Shown one piece after another: positions 1-6,579 of a stretch of DNA of 8,559 nucleotides. The notes beneath the pieces are model-generated. The model saw only the letters and a program-made list of their open reading frames with translations, was not told the DNA's origin and did no database searches. How positions within the stretch are numbered: the stretch's first letter is position 1; every line of letters starts with the position of its first letter. Source of the stretch: Bacteroidota bacterium (GTDB taxonomy: Bacteria; Bacteroidota; Bacteroidia; B-17B0; Aurantibacillaceae). A program made the position numbers and the translations under genes. The stretch spans positions 1-8,559 of the forward strand of contig JANYBY010000414.1 in the NCBI GenBank assembly GCA_025360565.1. Direction: 5' to 3'.

Positions 1-119
1 GTTTGTGCTAATTACACCTGGACCACCGCATTTACTCAAAGCGTTTCGGGTTGTGTAGGTATTCAAAATGCAGTTTCACAAGCTCTTTCTTTTGGTGTTT
101 ATCCAAACCCAACAGCAGG
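1..119 (+). repeat. 119-bp perfect direct repeat, copy 1
   Basis: Every base from 1 to 119 matches 1909-2027 in the same orientation and reading frame. The two sequences differ at the next base (A at 120, T at 2028) and are clearly unlike after that. The left limit of the repeat is unknown because it reaches the window edge. The repeat codes for the end of the last Ig-like repeat and the first residues of the sorting domain in both secreted-protein genes. Confidence 0.97.
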
Positions 120-309
120 AATATTGCATGTAGAATTATCAGGCTCAATTGCAGTAACTGAAAAAATTAAAGTGCTAAATGCCCTTGGACAATTATTAAT
201 TGAACAAAATTTGATTGAGAATAAAGCAACACTTAACATGAACCAATTAAACAACGGAATTTATTTTATTAAAATAGGTTCTTCTACCAAAAAAATAGTT
301 AAGGAATAA
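1..309 (+). CDS. C-terminal end of a T9SS-sorted secreted protein (5' end outside window)
   Basis: An open frame runs from the first base to a TAA at 307-309, giving 102 visible residues. The first 40 or so residues are an Ig/PKD-like segment with two cysteines. The motif YPNPTAG at about residues 34-40 opens a type IX secretion C-terminal sorting (Por) domain, which continues with hydrophobic strands, a LNNGIYFIKI strand and a lysine-rich end (KKIVKE). In this family the domain is recognised by the type IX translocon in the outer membrane and removed or lipid-anchored after export. Positions 1-119 are identical in DNA to 1909-2027 inside the next secreted-protein gene, and identity stops abruptly after YPNPTAG. 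The TTG at 124 is not a start, because the frame is open and clearly coding upstream of it. The function of the missing N-terminal part cannot be seen. A terminator follows directly. Confidence 0.85.
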   Translation, partial: VCANYTWTTAFTQSVSGCVGIQNAVSQALSFGVYPNPTAGILHVELSGSIAVTEKIKVLNALGQLLIEQNLIENKATLNMNQLNNGIYFIKIGSSTKKIVKE

Positions 310-333
310 TTTTTCATGTTTTATTCTTTATTG

Positions 334-366
334 AAAACGCCGGGCAAATTTGTTCGGCGTTTTTTT
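334..366 (+). terminator. Rho-independent terminator after the first T9SS gene
   Basis: The stem AAAACGCCG (334-342) pairs perfectly with CGGCGTTTT (355-363), and the T run continues to 366. The 12-nt loop contains CAAATTTG, which can pair with itself. The site starts 24 nt after the stop codon at 309, so it fits termination of the partial gene and separates it transcriptionally from the next secreted-protein gene. Confidence 0.88.
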
Positions 367-370
367 ATGA

Positions 371-575
371 AAAGGTGGACTGATAAATGCTGAAGAAAGA
401 AACAAATTAAGTGACATTCAGGAAAATGGTAAAAACTCCTTATCTATCGTTCCTATATTGTGAATCTTGAAAAAGTGACCAAATTTTCAAAAAGGATCTG
501 AATTTTGGAGATACAGTTCTGCCAATTTCACGAAACTGTATTGATGAATTTGAGGCAAAAATGAAAGCTAAATAA
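371..575 (+). pseudogene. Possible remnant of a small gene broken by two frameshifts
   Basis: No single frame is open here, but three frames look coding in succession and overlap. The first (371-460) contains GGLINAEERNKLSDIQENGK. The second (433-498) contains YIVNLEKVTKFSK. The third (471-575) contains DLNFGDTVLPISRN, then EFEAKMKAK and a TAA. Each step moves the frame in the same direction, as two separate 1-bp deletions (or 2-bp insertions) would. The charged, soluble composition looks like real protein rather than chance translation of AT-rich DNA. I do not recognise the family. No start codon is certain, and the terminator ending at 366 lies immediately upstream, so the 5' end may be lost. 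It could also be chance, since short open stretches are common. Its 3' end overlaps the promoter at 549-580. Confidence 0.3.
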
Positions 576-580
576 GTTTG
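549..580 (+). promoter_or_regulatory. Bacteroidota-type promoter for the LamG/T9SS gene, with long leader
   Basis: TTTG at 549-552 is followed, after exactly 20 nt, by TAAGTTTG at 573-580. This is a full match to the Bacteroidota sigma factor consensus TTTG-N19-21-TAnnTTTG. Transcription would start a few bases after 580, leaving an untranslated leader of roughly 100 nt before the ATG at 685. The leader is AT-rich and ends in an A-rich stretch (670-684) without a Shine-Dalgarno sequence, which is usual in this phylum. The gene should therefore be transcribed independently of the upstream T9SS gene. Confidence 0.65.
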
Positions 581-684
581 TGAATTTGACATACAAAGTT
601 GCGTATTTCATAACATTTGTATTAGGGGTAGCAAATAATTCATATTTTTACCACAATAATAATTTAATCACAAAAACAAAAAAC

Positions 685-2223
685 ATGAAAAAAAATCTAC
701 TCAAATTCTTTGGCGCGGCTATTTTCACTGCGCTAGTTCTTAGTCCTAACAAAAGTAATGCACAAGCCGGTGCCGGGCTTAATTTTGACGGTATTAGCGA
801 TGTGGTAAACATGGGGAACGCGCTTACTGCTTCTCTAAATCCTTTAAACGTTATTACTGTTGAAGCATGGGTAATGCCAACCTCTACAGTAAGCCCTTCA
901 GGCTATGGTTTAATTGTTGGAAACTATAATTCACCACTAAACCAAACTCAGTTTTTTTTAAGAAGACAAGGCATGAATTATGCTTTTTATGTTAACGTTG
1001 GAGGTGGTTTGCAAGGCGTAGTAGCATTAAATACGGTTACTCTAAGTTCATGGCAGCACTTAGCCGGAGTTTGGAACGGAACTACTATTACTTTATATCT
1101 TAATGGTGCATCTGTTGGTACAGCTACAACTGCGGCAGGTCCGTTTTCAGTGGCAGCTACTACTAACTCAGTGATTATGGGTTATGAAAATGCCGGCGGT
1201 GGCGAAGGCTTTACCGGTAGTATTGATGAGGTTAGGATCTGGGGAGTTGCAAGAACTCAATGCCAGATCAACACGTATAAAAATTGCGAAATTCCGACTA
1301 CTGCACCAAATTTATTAGCAAACTATCATTTTAATCAAGGTGTTGCTGCTGCGGCAAATCCAACAGTTACAACACTTACCGATGTAAGCGGAAATAGCTT
1401 TACAGGAACTTTAACAACATTTGCATTAACAGGGGCTACATCTAACTGGATTACTCCTGGCGGTGTAGTATCAGGTTTTACAACCGCATTGGCAAGTCCA
1501 ACTTTAGGCGTTGTAAGTTCGCAAACAGCCGCAGCTTGTCCGGGTTCTACTGTTAATTTAACAGCATCAGGCGCTACAGCTTATGCATGGGTTGCGCCTT
1601 TAACTTCTACAACAGCAGTTGCTAATATTACAGTTCAGGTAATCAGCCCAACTTATTCTGTTACAGGTACGGCAATTACAGGTTGTGCAGGCACAGGAAC
1701 TTTTGTGCAAGCTGTTACTCCTAATCCTGTATCTGTTGCTGCAAGTCCTGCCAGCACTATTATATGTACTGGCGAAAGCGTTACATTAACTGCATCGGGC
1801 GGAACTGCTTATACATGGCAAGCTCCTTTAACATCAACGGTTGCAGCCGCTGTTATTTCTCCTACCGCTGCAGGTAACTTCACTTATACAGTTCTTTCAA
1901 CTTCAAGCGTTTGTGCTAATTACACCTGGACCACCGCATTTACTCAAAGCGTTTCGGGTTGTGTAGGTATTCAAAATGCAGTTTCACAAGCTCTTTCTTT
2001 TGGTGTTTATCCAAACCCAACAGCAGGTGAATTTACAATTGAATTAAGCAACGGTACAACTAAAACTGTTGAGGTGATTGATTTTACAGGAAGAGTTGTT
2101 TTATCTAACACTTCTGCTGCAGATAAAATTAACATGAACCTTAGCACTTTGGCTAAAGGCATTTACTATGTTAGAGTTCTATCAAACAACACAATTGAAG
2201 TTGCTAAATTGATAAAAGAATAA
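685..2223 (+). CDS. Secreted LamG-domain protein with Ig-like repeats and T9SS sorting domain
   Basis: The product has 512 residues. I chose the ATG at 685 because it begins a typical signal peptide (MKKNLLKFF, then a hydrophobic core, with likely cleavage after SNA at residue 26). A GTG at 580 in the same frame would put 35 residues of leader before it and overlap the promoter. Residues about 32-195 form a LamG/concanavalin A-like jelly roll: LNFDG at the start, ITVEAWV, WQHLAGVWNG, and the closing FTGSIDEVRIW at 176-186. Two Ig-like repeats follow, starting near C285 and C361 and sharing LTASG.TAY.W.APLTST. The C-terminal 74 residues are a Por sorting domain beginning FGVYPNPTAG, with Y442. 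LamG domains often bind glycans or adhesion ligands, so a cell-surface or extracellular role is likely, but no ligand or catalytic site can be named. Codons 409-448 are DNA-identical to the start of the window. A strong terminator follows. Confidence 0.88.
   Translation: MKKNLLKFFGAAIFTALVLSPNKSNAQAGAGLNFDGISDVVNMGNALTASLNPLNVITVEAWVMPTSTVSPSGYGLIVGNYNSPLNQTQFFLRRQGMNYAFYVNVGGGLQGVVALNTVTLSSWQHLAGVWNGTTITLYLNGASVGTATTAAGPFSVAATTNSVIMGYENAGGGEGFTGSIDEVRIWGVARTQCQINTYKNCEIPTTAPNLLANYHFNQGVAAAANPTVTTLTDVSGNSFTGTLTTFALTGATSNWITPGGVVSGFTTALASPTLGVVSSQTAAACPGSTVNLTASGATAYAWVAPLTSTTAVANITVQVISPTYSVTGTAITGCAGTGTFVQAVTPNPVSVAASPASTIICTGESVTLTASGGTAYTWQAPLTSTVAAAVISPTAAGNFTYTVLSTSSVCANYTWTTAFTQSVSGCVGIQNAVSQALSFGVYPNPTAGEFTIELSNGTTKTVEVIDFTGRVVLSNTSAADKINMNLSTLAKGIYYVRVLSNNTIEVAKLIKE
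1909..2027 (+). repeat. 119-bp perfect direct repeat, copy 2
   Basis: This is the partner of 1-119, offset by 1908 bp, and it lies wholly inside the LamG/T9SS gene (residues 409 to about 448). The absence of even synonymous differences points to very recent duplication, gene conversion between the tandem genes, or an assembly overlap. Confidence 0.97.
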
Positions 2224-2236
2224 ATTAATTTGATCT

Positions 2237-2280
2237 AAAAAAAACCCGCCTCGGCTAAGCTGAGGCGGGTTTTTTATTTT
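2237..2280. terminator. Strong bidirectional terminator between convergent genes
   Basis: CCCGCCTC (2245-2252) pairs with GAGGCGGG (2262-2269) in a GC-rich stem with a 9-nt loop. The stem is flanked by eight A on the left (2237-2244) and six T on the right (2270-2275), so it extends further and presents a U tract on both strands. It lies 14 nt after the LamG gene stop and about 60 nt after the HPPD stop on the opposite strand, so it probably ends both transcripts. Confidence 0.92.
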
Positions 2281-2294
2281 AGTACTATTGGAAG

Positions 2295-2326
2295 TTCCAC
2301 GAAATAGATTCCTCCTTTCGTCGGAA
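2295..2326. repeat. Hairpin resembling a dispersed intergenic repeat
   Basis: TTCCACGAA (2295-2303) pairs with TTCGT-C-GGAA (2317-2326) with one bulged C. The loop and right arm read CCTCCTTTCGTCGGAATGAC, which resembles short palindromic elements I associate with intergenic regions of Bacteroidota genomes. Only one copy lies in this window, so its repeated nature is inferred. It may be transcribed at the 3' end of the HPPD mRNA. Confidence 0.4.
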
Positions 2327-2341
2327 TGACTTTAGGATAAA

Positions 2342-3502
2342 CTAAAGCGTTCCTCTCAAAGCCTGCTCCCTTTCAATAGATTCGAACAAAGCCTTAAAAT
2401 TACCCGCGCCAAAACCGCGTGCGCCCATGCGCTGAATTACTTCGTAAAATAAAGTTGGGCGGTCTTCAACCGGTTTTGTAAAGATCTGCAGCAAATATCC
2501 TTCTTCATCGGCATCCACCAAAATAGAAAGTTCCTGAAGACGTTTAATATCTTCTTTCATTTTATCGCGGTGCACACCCAAACGTTTTGGAATTTCGTCG
2601 TAATACGCTTGCGGAGGAGGCGGTAAAAATTCAACCCCGCGGGCTTTTAATTGCGCTACGGTTTTAATAATATCATCAGTAGCCAGGGCCAAATGCTGCA
2701 CGCCGGGACTTTCGTAAAAATCAATGTACTCTTCTATCTGCGATTTCTTTTTTCCCTTGGCGGGTTCATTGATCGGGAATTTAATGCGTCCATTTCCATT
2801 GCTCATTACTTTACTCATGAGGGCAGAATATTCGGTGGTAATTTGTTTATCATCAAAACTCAAAAAGTTTACAAAGCCCATTACCTCTTCATACCATTTT
2901 ACGGTAGCGTTCATTTGATCCCAGCCAACATTGCCTACCATGTGATCAATAAATTTTAATCCAACAGGCTCAGGATTGTAATCGCTTTTCCAATCTTTAA
3001 AGCCCGGTAAAAAAGTGCCTTTGTAATTTTTGCGTTCAACAAACATGTGTACGGTTTCGCCATAAGTATAAATTCCGGCGCGAACAACTTCTCCATGCTC
3101 GTCTTTTTCAACGGTGGGTTCCATAAAAATTTTTGCGCCGCGTTTGGTTGTTTCTTCAAACGATTTGCGGGCATCTTCTACCCAAAGGGCAATTACCTTT
3201 ACGCCGTCGCCATGTTTTTTTACATGCTCGCCAATGGGCGAAGTACTGGTTAAAGCCGTTGTTAAAATCAAACGAATCTTATCTTGCTTTAAAACATAAG
3301 AGGTTCGGTCTTTTAACCCGGTTTCTAATCCTGCATAAGCAAAAGACTGAAAACCAAAAGCGGTTTTATAAAAATGCGCCGATTGTTTTGCGTTGCCTAC
3401 GTAAAATTCTACATAATCGGTCCCTAAAAGCGGAAGAAAATCCTGCGCGCCTTCGAAAATTTTTTCTAAACCGTATTCTACATTTTTTAATGGTGTTGAC
3501 AT
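2342..3502 (-). CDS. hppD: 4-hydroxyphenylpyruvate dioxygenase
   Basis: The product has 386 residues, normal for the family. HPPD is a cytosolic Fe(II) enzyme that converts 4-hydroxyphenylpyruvate and O2 into homogentisate and CO2, the second step of tyrosine catabolism. Two vicinal-oxygen-chelate halves are visible. The N-terminal half starts near GTDYVEFYV (27-35). The catalytic C-terminal half carries the iron ligands H187 (KFIDHMVGNV), H270 (SPGVQHLALAT) and E354 (LFYEVIQR). The conserved ending RMGARGFGAGNFKALFE, whose helix closes the active site, is present. The ATG at 3502 gives the expected short N-terminal extension. The gene stands alone: homogentisate dioxygenase and fumarylacetoacetase are not in the window. 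I found no promoter of the TTTG/TAnnTTTG type in its 215-bp upstream spacer. A related 4-hydroxymandelate synthase is less likely, because the long C-terminal tail and phylum context favour HPPD. Confidence 0.96.
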   Translation of the reverse strand: MSTPLKNVEYGLEKIFEGAQDFLPLLGTDYVEFYVGNAKQSAHFYKTAFGFQSFAYAGLETGLKDRTSYVLKQDKIRLILTTALTSTSPIGEHVKKHGDGVKVIALWVEDARKSFEETTKRGAKIFMEPTVEKDEHGEVVRAGIYTYGETVHMFVERKNYKGTFLPGFKDWKSDYNPEPVGLKFIDHMVGNVGWDQMNATVKWYEEVMGFVNFLSFDDKQITTEYSALMSKVMSNGNGRIKFPINEPAKGKKKSQIEEYIDFYESPGVQHLALATDDIIKTVAQLKARGVEFLPPPPQAYYDEIPKRLGVHRDKMKEDIKRLQELSILVDADEEGYLLQIFTKPVEDRPTLFYEVIQRMGARGFGAGNFKALFESIEREQALRGTL

Positions 3503-3597
3503 TGTGATAATTTTAGATTTGTTGATTTTTAGAGTTGTTGAATTAAACTCTATTTTTAAATTATTGAATTATTGGTTTTGATCACGGATATAAATTC

Positions 3598-3638
3598 TAG
3601 AATTCTAAATCCCGATAGCTATTAGGACTAAAATTCTA
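3598..3638. other. Imperfect palindrome in the spacer upstream of hppD
   Basis: The centre ATAGCTAT (3615-3622) is self-complementary. CC (3611-3612) can pair with GG (3625-3626), and the outer arms TAGAATT (3598-3604) and AATTCTA (3632-3638) pair after an internal loop. There is no T tract, so it is not a standard terminator for the gene ending at 3718. It could be a decayed dispersed palindrome or a protein-binding site. The rest of the 3503-3717 spacer shows no ORF or RNA gene that I recognise. Confidence 0.3.
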
Positions 3639-3717
3639 AAATTAGCTCCCTAACTCCACATGGCCATAGAGTGTGCCCTTATTAGGTTTTTGCGCGACAT
3701 TGTATTATCAAAATTAA

Positions 3718-4131
3718 TCAATTTAAACGATAAAAGAAAAAGAAAGCCGCCGCAGCCGCCCATTTTTTATCTACCCCTTTAAAGTGCCCAATGGTGCTGT
3801 AGTTCTGGTTTTGCAGGGTTCCATCGCTTTTTACATAACCAATGGTAGAGTAGTTTTGGTTTTGCACTGTACCGTCTTCTTTAATATATCCAATGGTAGA
3901 ATAACTTTGGTTTTGCACGGTGCCATCATTTTTAATATAGCCAATGGTTGAATAATTTTGATTTTGCACTGTACCATCCTTTTTAAAATATCCTATGGTT
4001 GAATAATTTGAATTTTGAACCGTGCCATCTTCTTTAATATACCCGGCAGTACCGTAATTGCCATTTTGAATGGTTTGAGAAAAACCCGTAAAGGCAAATA
4101 GTGATAAAATAAAAAAACAAATTGTTTGCAT
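3718..4131 (-). CDS. Small secreted repeat protein, '5-fold beta-flower'-like
   Basis: The product has 137 residues. I chose the ATG at 4131: it begins a signal peptide (MQTICFFILSLFAFTGFS, cleavage before Q19) and leaves 10 nt after the rimO stop, while an upstream in-frame ATG at 4167 would overlap rimO and bury the signal peptide. After the signal come a shortened unit (residues 19-34) and five 17-residue repeats (35-119) of the form DGTVQNQNYSTIGYIKx, then KKWAAAAAFFFFYRLN. From memory this matches Bacteroidota proteins annotated as '5-fold beta-flower protein', small beta-hairpin rings with no known function; the WAAA-FFFF ending is also typical. The units differ by synonymous changes, so the protein repeat is maintained by selection. 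It is probably exported to the periplasm or cell surface; no sorting domain is seen. It is likely co-transcribed with rimO. Confidence 0.8.
   Translation of the reverse strand: MQTICFFILSLFAFTGFSQTIQNGNYGTAGYIKEDGTVQNSNYSTIGYFKKDGTVQNQNYSTIGYIKNDGTVQNQSYSTIGYIKEDGTVQNQNYSTIGYVKSDGTLQNQNYSTIGHFKGVDKKWAAAAAFFFFYRLN
3775..4029 (-). repeat. Five tandem 51-bp coding repeats
   Basis: Five in-frame units of exactly 51 bp encode residues 35-119 of the small secreted protein. A sixth, degenerate unit lies at 4030-4080 next to the signal peptide. The consensus peptide is DGTVQNQNYSTIGYIKx. The units differ mostly at third codon positions, for example alternating codons for Thr, Val and Asp, and the variable residue sits at the end of each unit. 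Confidence 0.93.
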
Positions 4132-4141
4132 TGTATTTGGT

Positions 4142-5455
4142 TTAAATAATTTCTCCGTAAAGATCAAAATCGGTTGCTGAGGTAATTTTTACATTGGCAA
4201 AATCGCCAATGCGCGCGTAATTTATATCCGTTGCTTTTACCAATACTTCGTTGTCCACATCCGGACTATCAAACTCCGTGCGGCCTACAAAGTATCCGCT
4301 TTCTTTCCTGTCAAACAGCACTTTAAATTCTTTGCCTATTTTTTTCTGATTGAGGTTAAACGAAATTTCCTGCTGCAAAGCCATTACTGCATCTGCGCGT
4401 TTCTTTTTTATTTTTTCGGGCACATCGTCCTTTAATAAAAAAGCATGTGTGTTTTCTTCGTGCGAATAAGTAAAAATACCAAGCCTGTCAAACTGAGTAT
4501 CCTGCACCCATTGCAGCATTTCTTCGTGATCCTTTTCTGTTTCGCCGGGATAGCCGGCTATTAATGTTGTGCGAATGGCGATCTCCGGAATTTTATCTCT
4601 TATTTGATTTACAACATCAATTGTTTTTTGTTTGGTAATCCCACGTCGCATACTTTTGAGCATATTATCACTAATGTGTTGCAAAGGCATATCCAAATAA
4701 TTACAAATATTACTTTTGGCTTTCATTACATCCAACGCTTCCATCGGAAAGCCACTTGGGAAAGCATAGTGCAAACGGATCCAATCAATACCATTTACAT
4801 CACTTACTTTATCCATCAAATTGGCCAGCTCTCTTTTTTTATACAGATCCAAACCGTAATACGTAAGATCCTGGGCGATCAACAATAATTCTTTTGTACC
4901 GTTTGCCGCTAATTTTTTCGCGCGGGCAACCAATTCATCTTTCTCAACCGAAACATGTTTGCCTCGCATTAAAGGAATGGCGCAGAAACTGCAAGGCCTA
5001 TCGCAACCCTCGCTAATTTTAAAATACGCGTAATGATTTGGCGTTGTGAGTAAACGTTCGCCAACTAATTCGTGCTTATAATCTGCTTTTAATGTTTTTA
5101 AGATCTTTGGCAATTCTCTTGTGCCAAAGTACGCGTCAACTAAAGGAATTTCTTTTTCAAGATCTGTTTTATAGCGTTCGCTTAAACAGCCTGTAACGTA
5201 TAATTTTTCAATGATGCCGTCTTTTTTTGCTTTGGCGTAACGTAAAATGGTATCAATGCTTTCCTGTTTGGCACTTTCAACAAAACCGCAGGTATTTATT
5301 ATCACAATGTTGTGATCGTCTTCTTTACTCTCATGCTCCACCGAAAAATTATTTGCTTTTAACTGCCCCATCAGCACTTCGCTATCTACCAGGTTTTTGC
5401 TACAGCCAAGTGTAACAACATTTACTTTATTTTTCTTTATGGTTTTGGTTTTCAT
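4142..5455 (-). CDS. rimO: Ribosomal protein S12 methylthiotransferase RimO
   Basis: The product has 437 residues, the family's usual length. RimO is a radical-SAM enzyme that adds a methylthio group to a conserved aspartate of ribosomal protein S12. The N-terminal UPF0004 domain has the three cysteines for the auxiliary 4Fe-4S cluster: C18 (TLGCSKN), C56 (NTCGF) and C90 (TGCLSERY). The radical-SAM CxxxCxxC motif is C151, C155, C158 (EGCDRPCSFC). A TRAM domain occupies about residues 370-437. TLGCSKN and SFCAIPLMRG favour RimO over the tRNA enzymes MiaB and MtaB. The ATG at 5455 places the first cluster cysteine at the normal distance. The stop is 10 nt before the small secreted repeat protein, suggesting one transcript. 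The upstream 103-bp region is shared with the divergent channel gene; I could not find a clean promoter in it. Confidence 0.96.
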   Translation of the reverse strand: MKTKTIKKNKVNVVTLGCSKNLVDSEVLMGQLKANNFSVEHESKEDDHNIVIINTCGFVESAKQESIDTILRYAKAKKDGIIEKLYVTGCLSERYKTDLEKEIPLVDAYFGTRELPKILKTLKADYKHELVGERLLTTPNHYAYFKISEGCDRPCSFCAIPLMRGKHVSVEKDELVARAKKLAANGTKELLLIAQDLTYYGLDLYKKRELANLMDKVSDVNGIDWIRLHYAFPSGFPMEALDVMKAKSNICNYLDMPLQHISDNMLKSMRRGITKQKTIDVVNQIRDKIPEIAIRTTLIAGYPGETEKDHEEMLQWVQDTQFDRLGIFTYSHEENTHAFLLKDDVPEKIKKKRADAVMALQQEISFNLNQKKIGKEFKVLFDRKESGYFVGRTEFDSPDVDNEVLVKATDINYARIGDFANVKITSATDFDLYGEII

Positions 5456-5558
5456 TAATAAATTTTTTTCCCTAATAAGCCGCTAATACTTATCTTCGGC
5501 TATGGAATCTAAAAGGATTATCAGAACCGATGCGTAAAGATACGATTTACAAAGCAGC

Positions 5559-6575
5559 ATGTTAAAATTTTTCAGGGAATATAATCGTTTTTTACTGCCC
5601 GTTTACCTGCTTTCGGGGCTTTTGATCATAGGCACCTTAGGGTTCATTTTTATTGAAAATTACCCCGTTATCGATGCTTTTTACATGACGGTAATAACCA
5701 TTGCAACGGTTGGTTATGGCGAGATCCATGAATTGAGCGCGGAAGGCAGGATCTTTACATCATTTTTAATTATAACAAGTTTTGGTACATTTGCTTATGC
5801 GGTAAGTGCCATAACAAGGTTTGTTACTGACGGAGAATTTAATAATTTTTTTAAAAATAAAAAGTTGAACGATACTGTTTCAAAATTAAATGAGCATGTA
5901 ATTATTTGCGGTTATGGCCGTAACGGAAGGCAAGCCGCCCAAATTTTAAAAAAACACGACAAACGATTTGTAGTGATTGAAATAGATGAAAAGATCACAG
6001 GCGTTATTAATCACCGCTTTTCAGACCTTGTATTATCAGGCAACGCAACAGAAGACGAAGTTTTGATAAAAGCCGGAATTACCAGGGCGAGCGCTTTGAT
6101 AACTACATTACCAAAAGATGCGGATAATTTATTTATTGTTTTAACAGCACGGCATTTAAATCCGAAACTCACCATTATTTCACGCGCGAGCGATGATGGA
6201 AGTGATACCAAATTAAAAATAGCGGGAGCTAATAATGTGATAATGCCCGATAAAGTGGGAGGAGCGCACATGGCCAGTCTGGTTATGAAACCGGATGTGA
6301 TGGAATTTATAGACTACATTACCGCGCAGGGCGGAGATAGTATTAATTTGGAAGAAATTACTTTTGAAAAAATAACCGATTCGCTCAAGAATAAAACGCT
6401 TAAGGATCTGGAGATAAGAAATAAAAGCGGCGCAAACATTATTGGATTTAAAACCGCGGAGGGCGAATACATTGTAAACCCAAGTGCCGAGACAAAAGTA
6501 ATTCCGCATTCAAAGATCTTTGTATTGGGAACACCGGATCAAATCAGGAAACTGAAATCTATTTTAACGGAGTAA
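5559..6575 (+). CDS. Two-TM potassium channel with cytosolic RCK (TrkA-N) domain
   Basis: The product has 338 residues, with MthK-like architecture. TM1 lies at about residues 11-33 and is followed by a pore helix and the K+ selectivity filter TVGYG at 50-54. TM2 is at about 64-88 and leads into the cytosol. The RCK N-domain starts at about 113, with the Rossmann motif GYGRNG (118-123) and acidic residues in VVIEID (138-143) that could contact a nucleotide. From about 250 on, an RCK-C/TrkA-C ligand-binding region follows. Family members assemble as tetramers in the inner membrane, with RCK rings gating the pore in response to Ca2+, nucleotides or pH; the ligand here cannot be told. The filter is intact, so a K+-selective pore is likely. 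The ATG at 5559 directly precedes TM1. The stop is only 4 nt from the convergent toxin gene stop, with no terminator between. Confidence 0.93.
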   Translation: MLKFFREYNRFLLPVYLLSGLLIIGTLGFIFIENYPVIDAFYMTVITIATVGYGEIHELSAEGRIFTSFLIITSFGTFAYAVSAITRFVTDGEFNNFFKNKKLNDTVSKLNEHVIICGYGRNGRQAAQILKKHDKRFVVIEIDEKITGVINHRFSDLVLSGNATEDEVLIKAGITRASALITTLPKDADNLFIVLTARHLNPKLTIISRASDDGSDTKLKIAGANNVIMPDKVGGAHMASLVMKPDVMEFIDYITAQGGDSINLEEITFEKITDSLKNKTLKDLEIRNKSGANIIGFKTAEGEYIVNPSAETKVIPHSKIFVLGTPDQIRKLKSILTE

Positions 6576-6579
6576 GGGT

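Noticed and set aside
611..619. Second promoter candidate TAACATTTG
   Set aside because: It has three bases between TA and TTTG, and the nearest upstream TTTG is 22-23 nt away; the site at 549-580 matches fully.
580..684. N-terminal extension of the LamG protein from a GTG at 580
   Set aside because: The ATG at 685 starts a textbook signal peptide. The extension would bury that signal, and it begins at the last base of the predicted promoter.
3133..3507. 124-codon plus-strand ORF
   Set aside because: It is antisense to hppD, whose catalytic residues and length are convincing. The opposite frame has no recognisable motif.
3775..4080. CRISPR-like regular repeats
   Set aside because: The 51-bp period is one continuous coding frame with no unique spacers, and units differ mainly at synonymous sites.
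4132..4167. Earlier ATG (4167) for the small secreted repeat protein
   Set aside because: It overlaps the end of rimO and adds a charged segment before the signal peptide; the ATG at 4131 fits better.
5502..5537. Eleven-residue ORF in the rimO/channel intergenic region
   Set aside because: It is too short, with no ribosome-binding or regulatory context and no leader-peptide pattern.
5535..5542. Minus-strand TATCTTTA as a rimO promoter, the same box as the antitoxin's
   Set aside because: There is no TTTG at the required 19-21 nt; the only TTTG nearby is 7 nt away.
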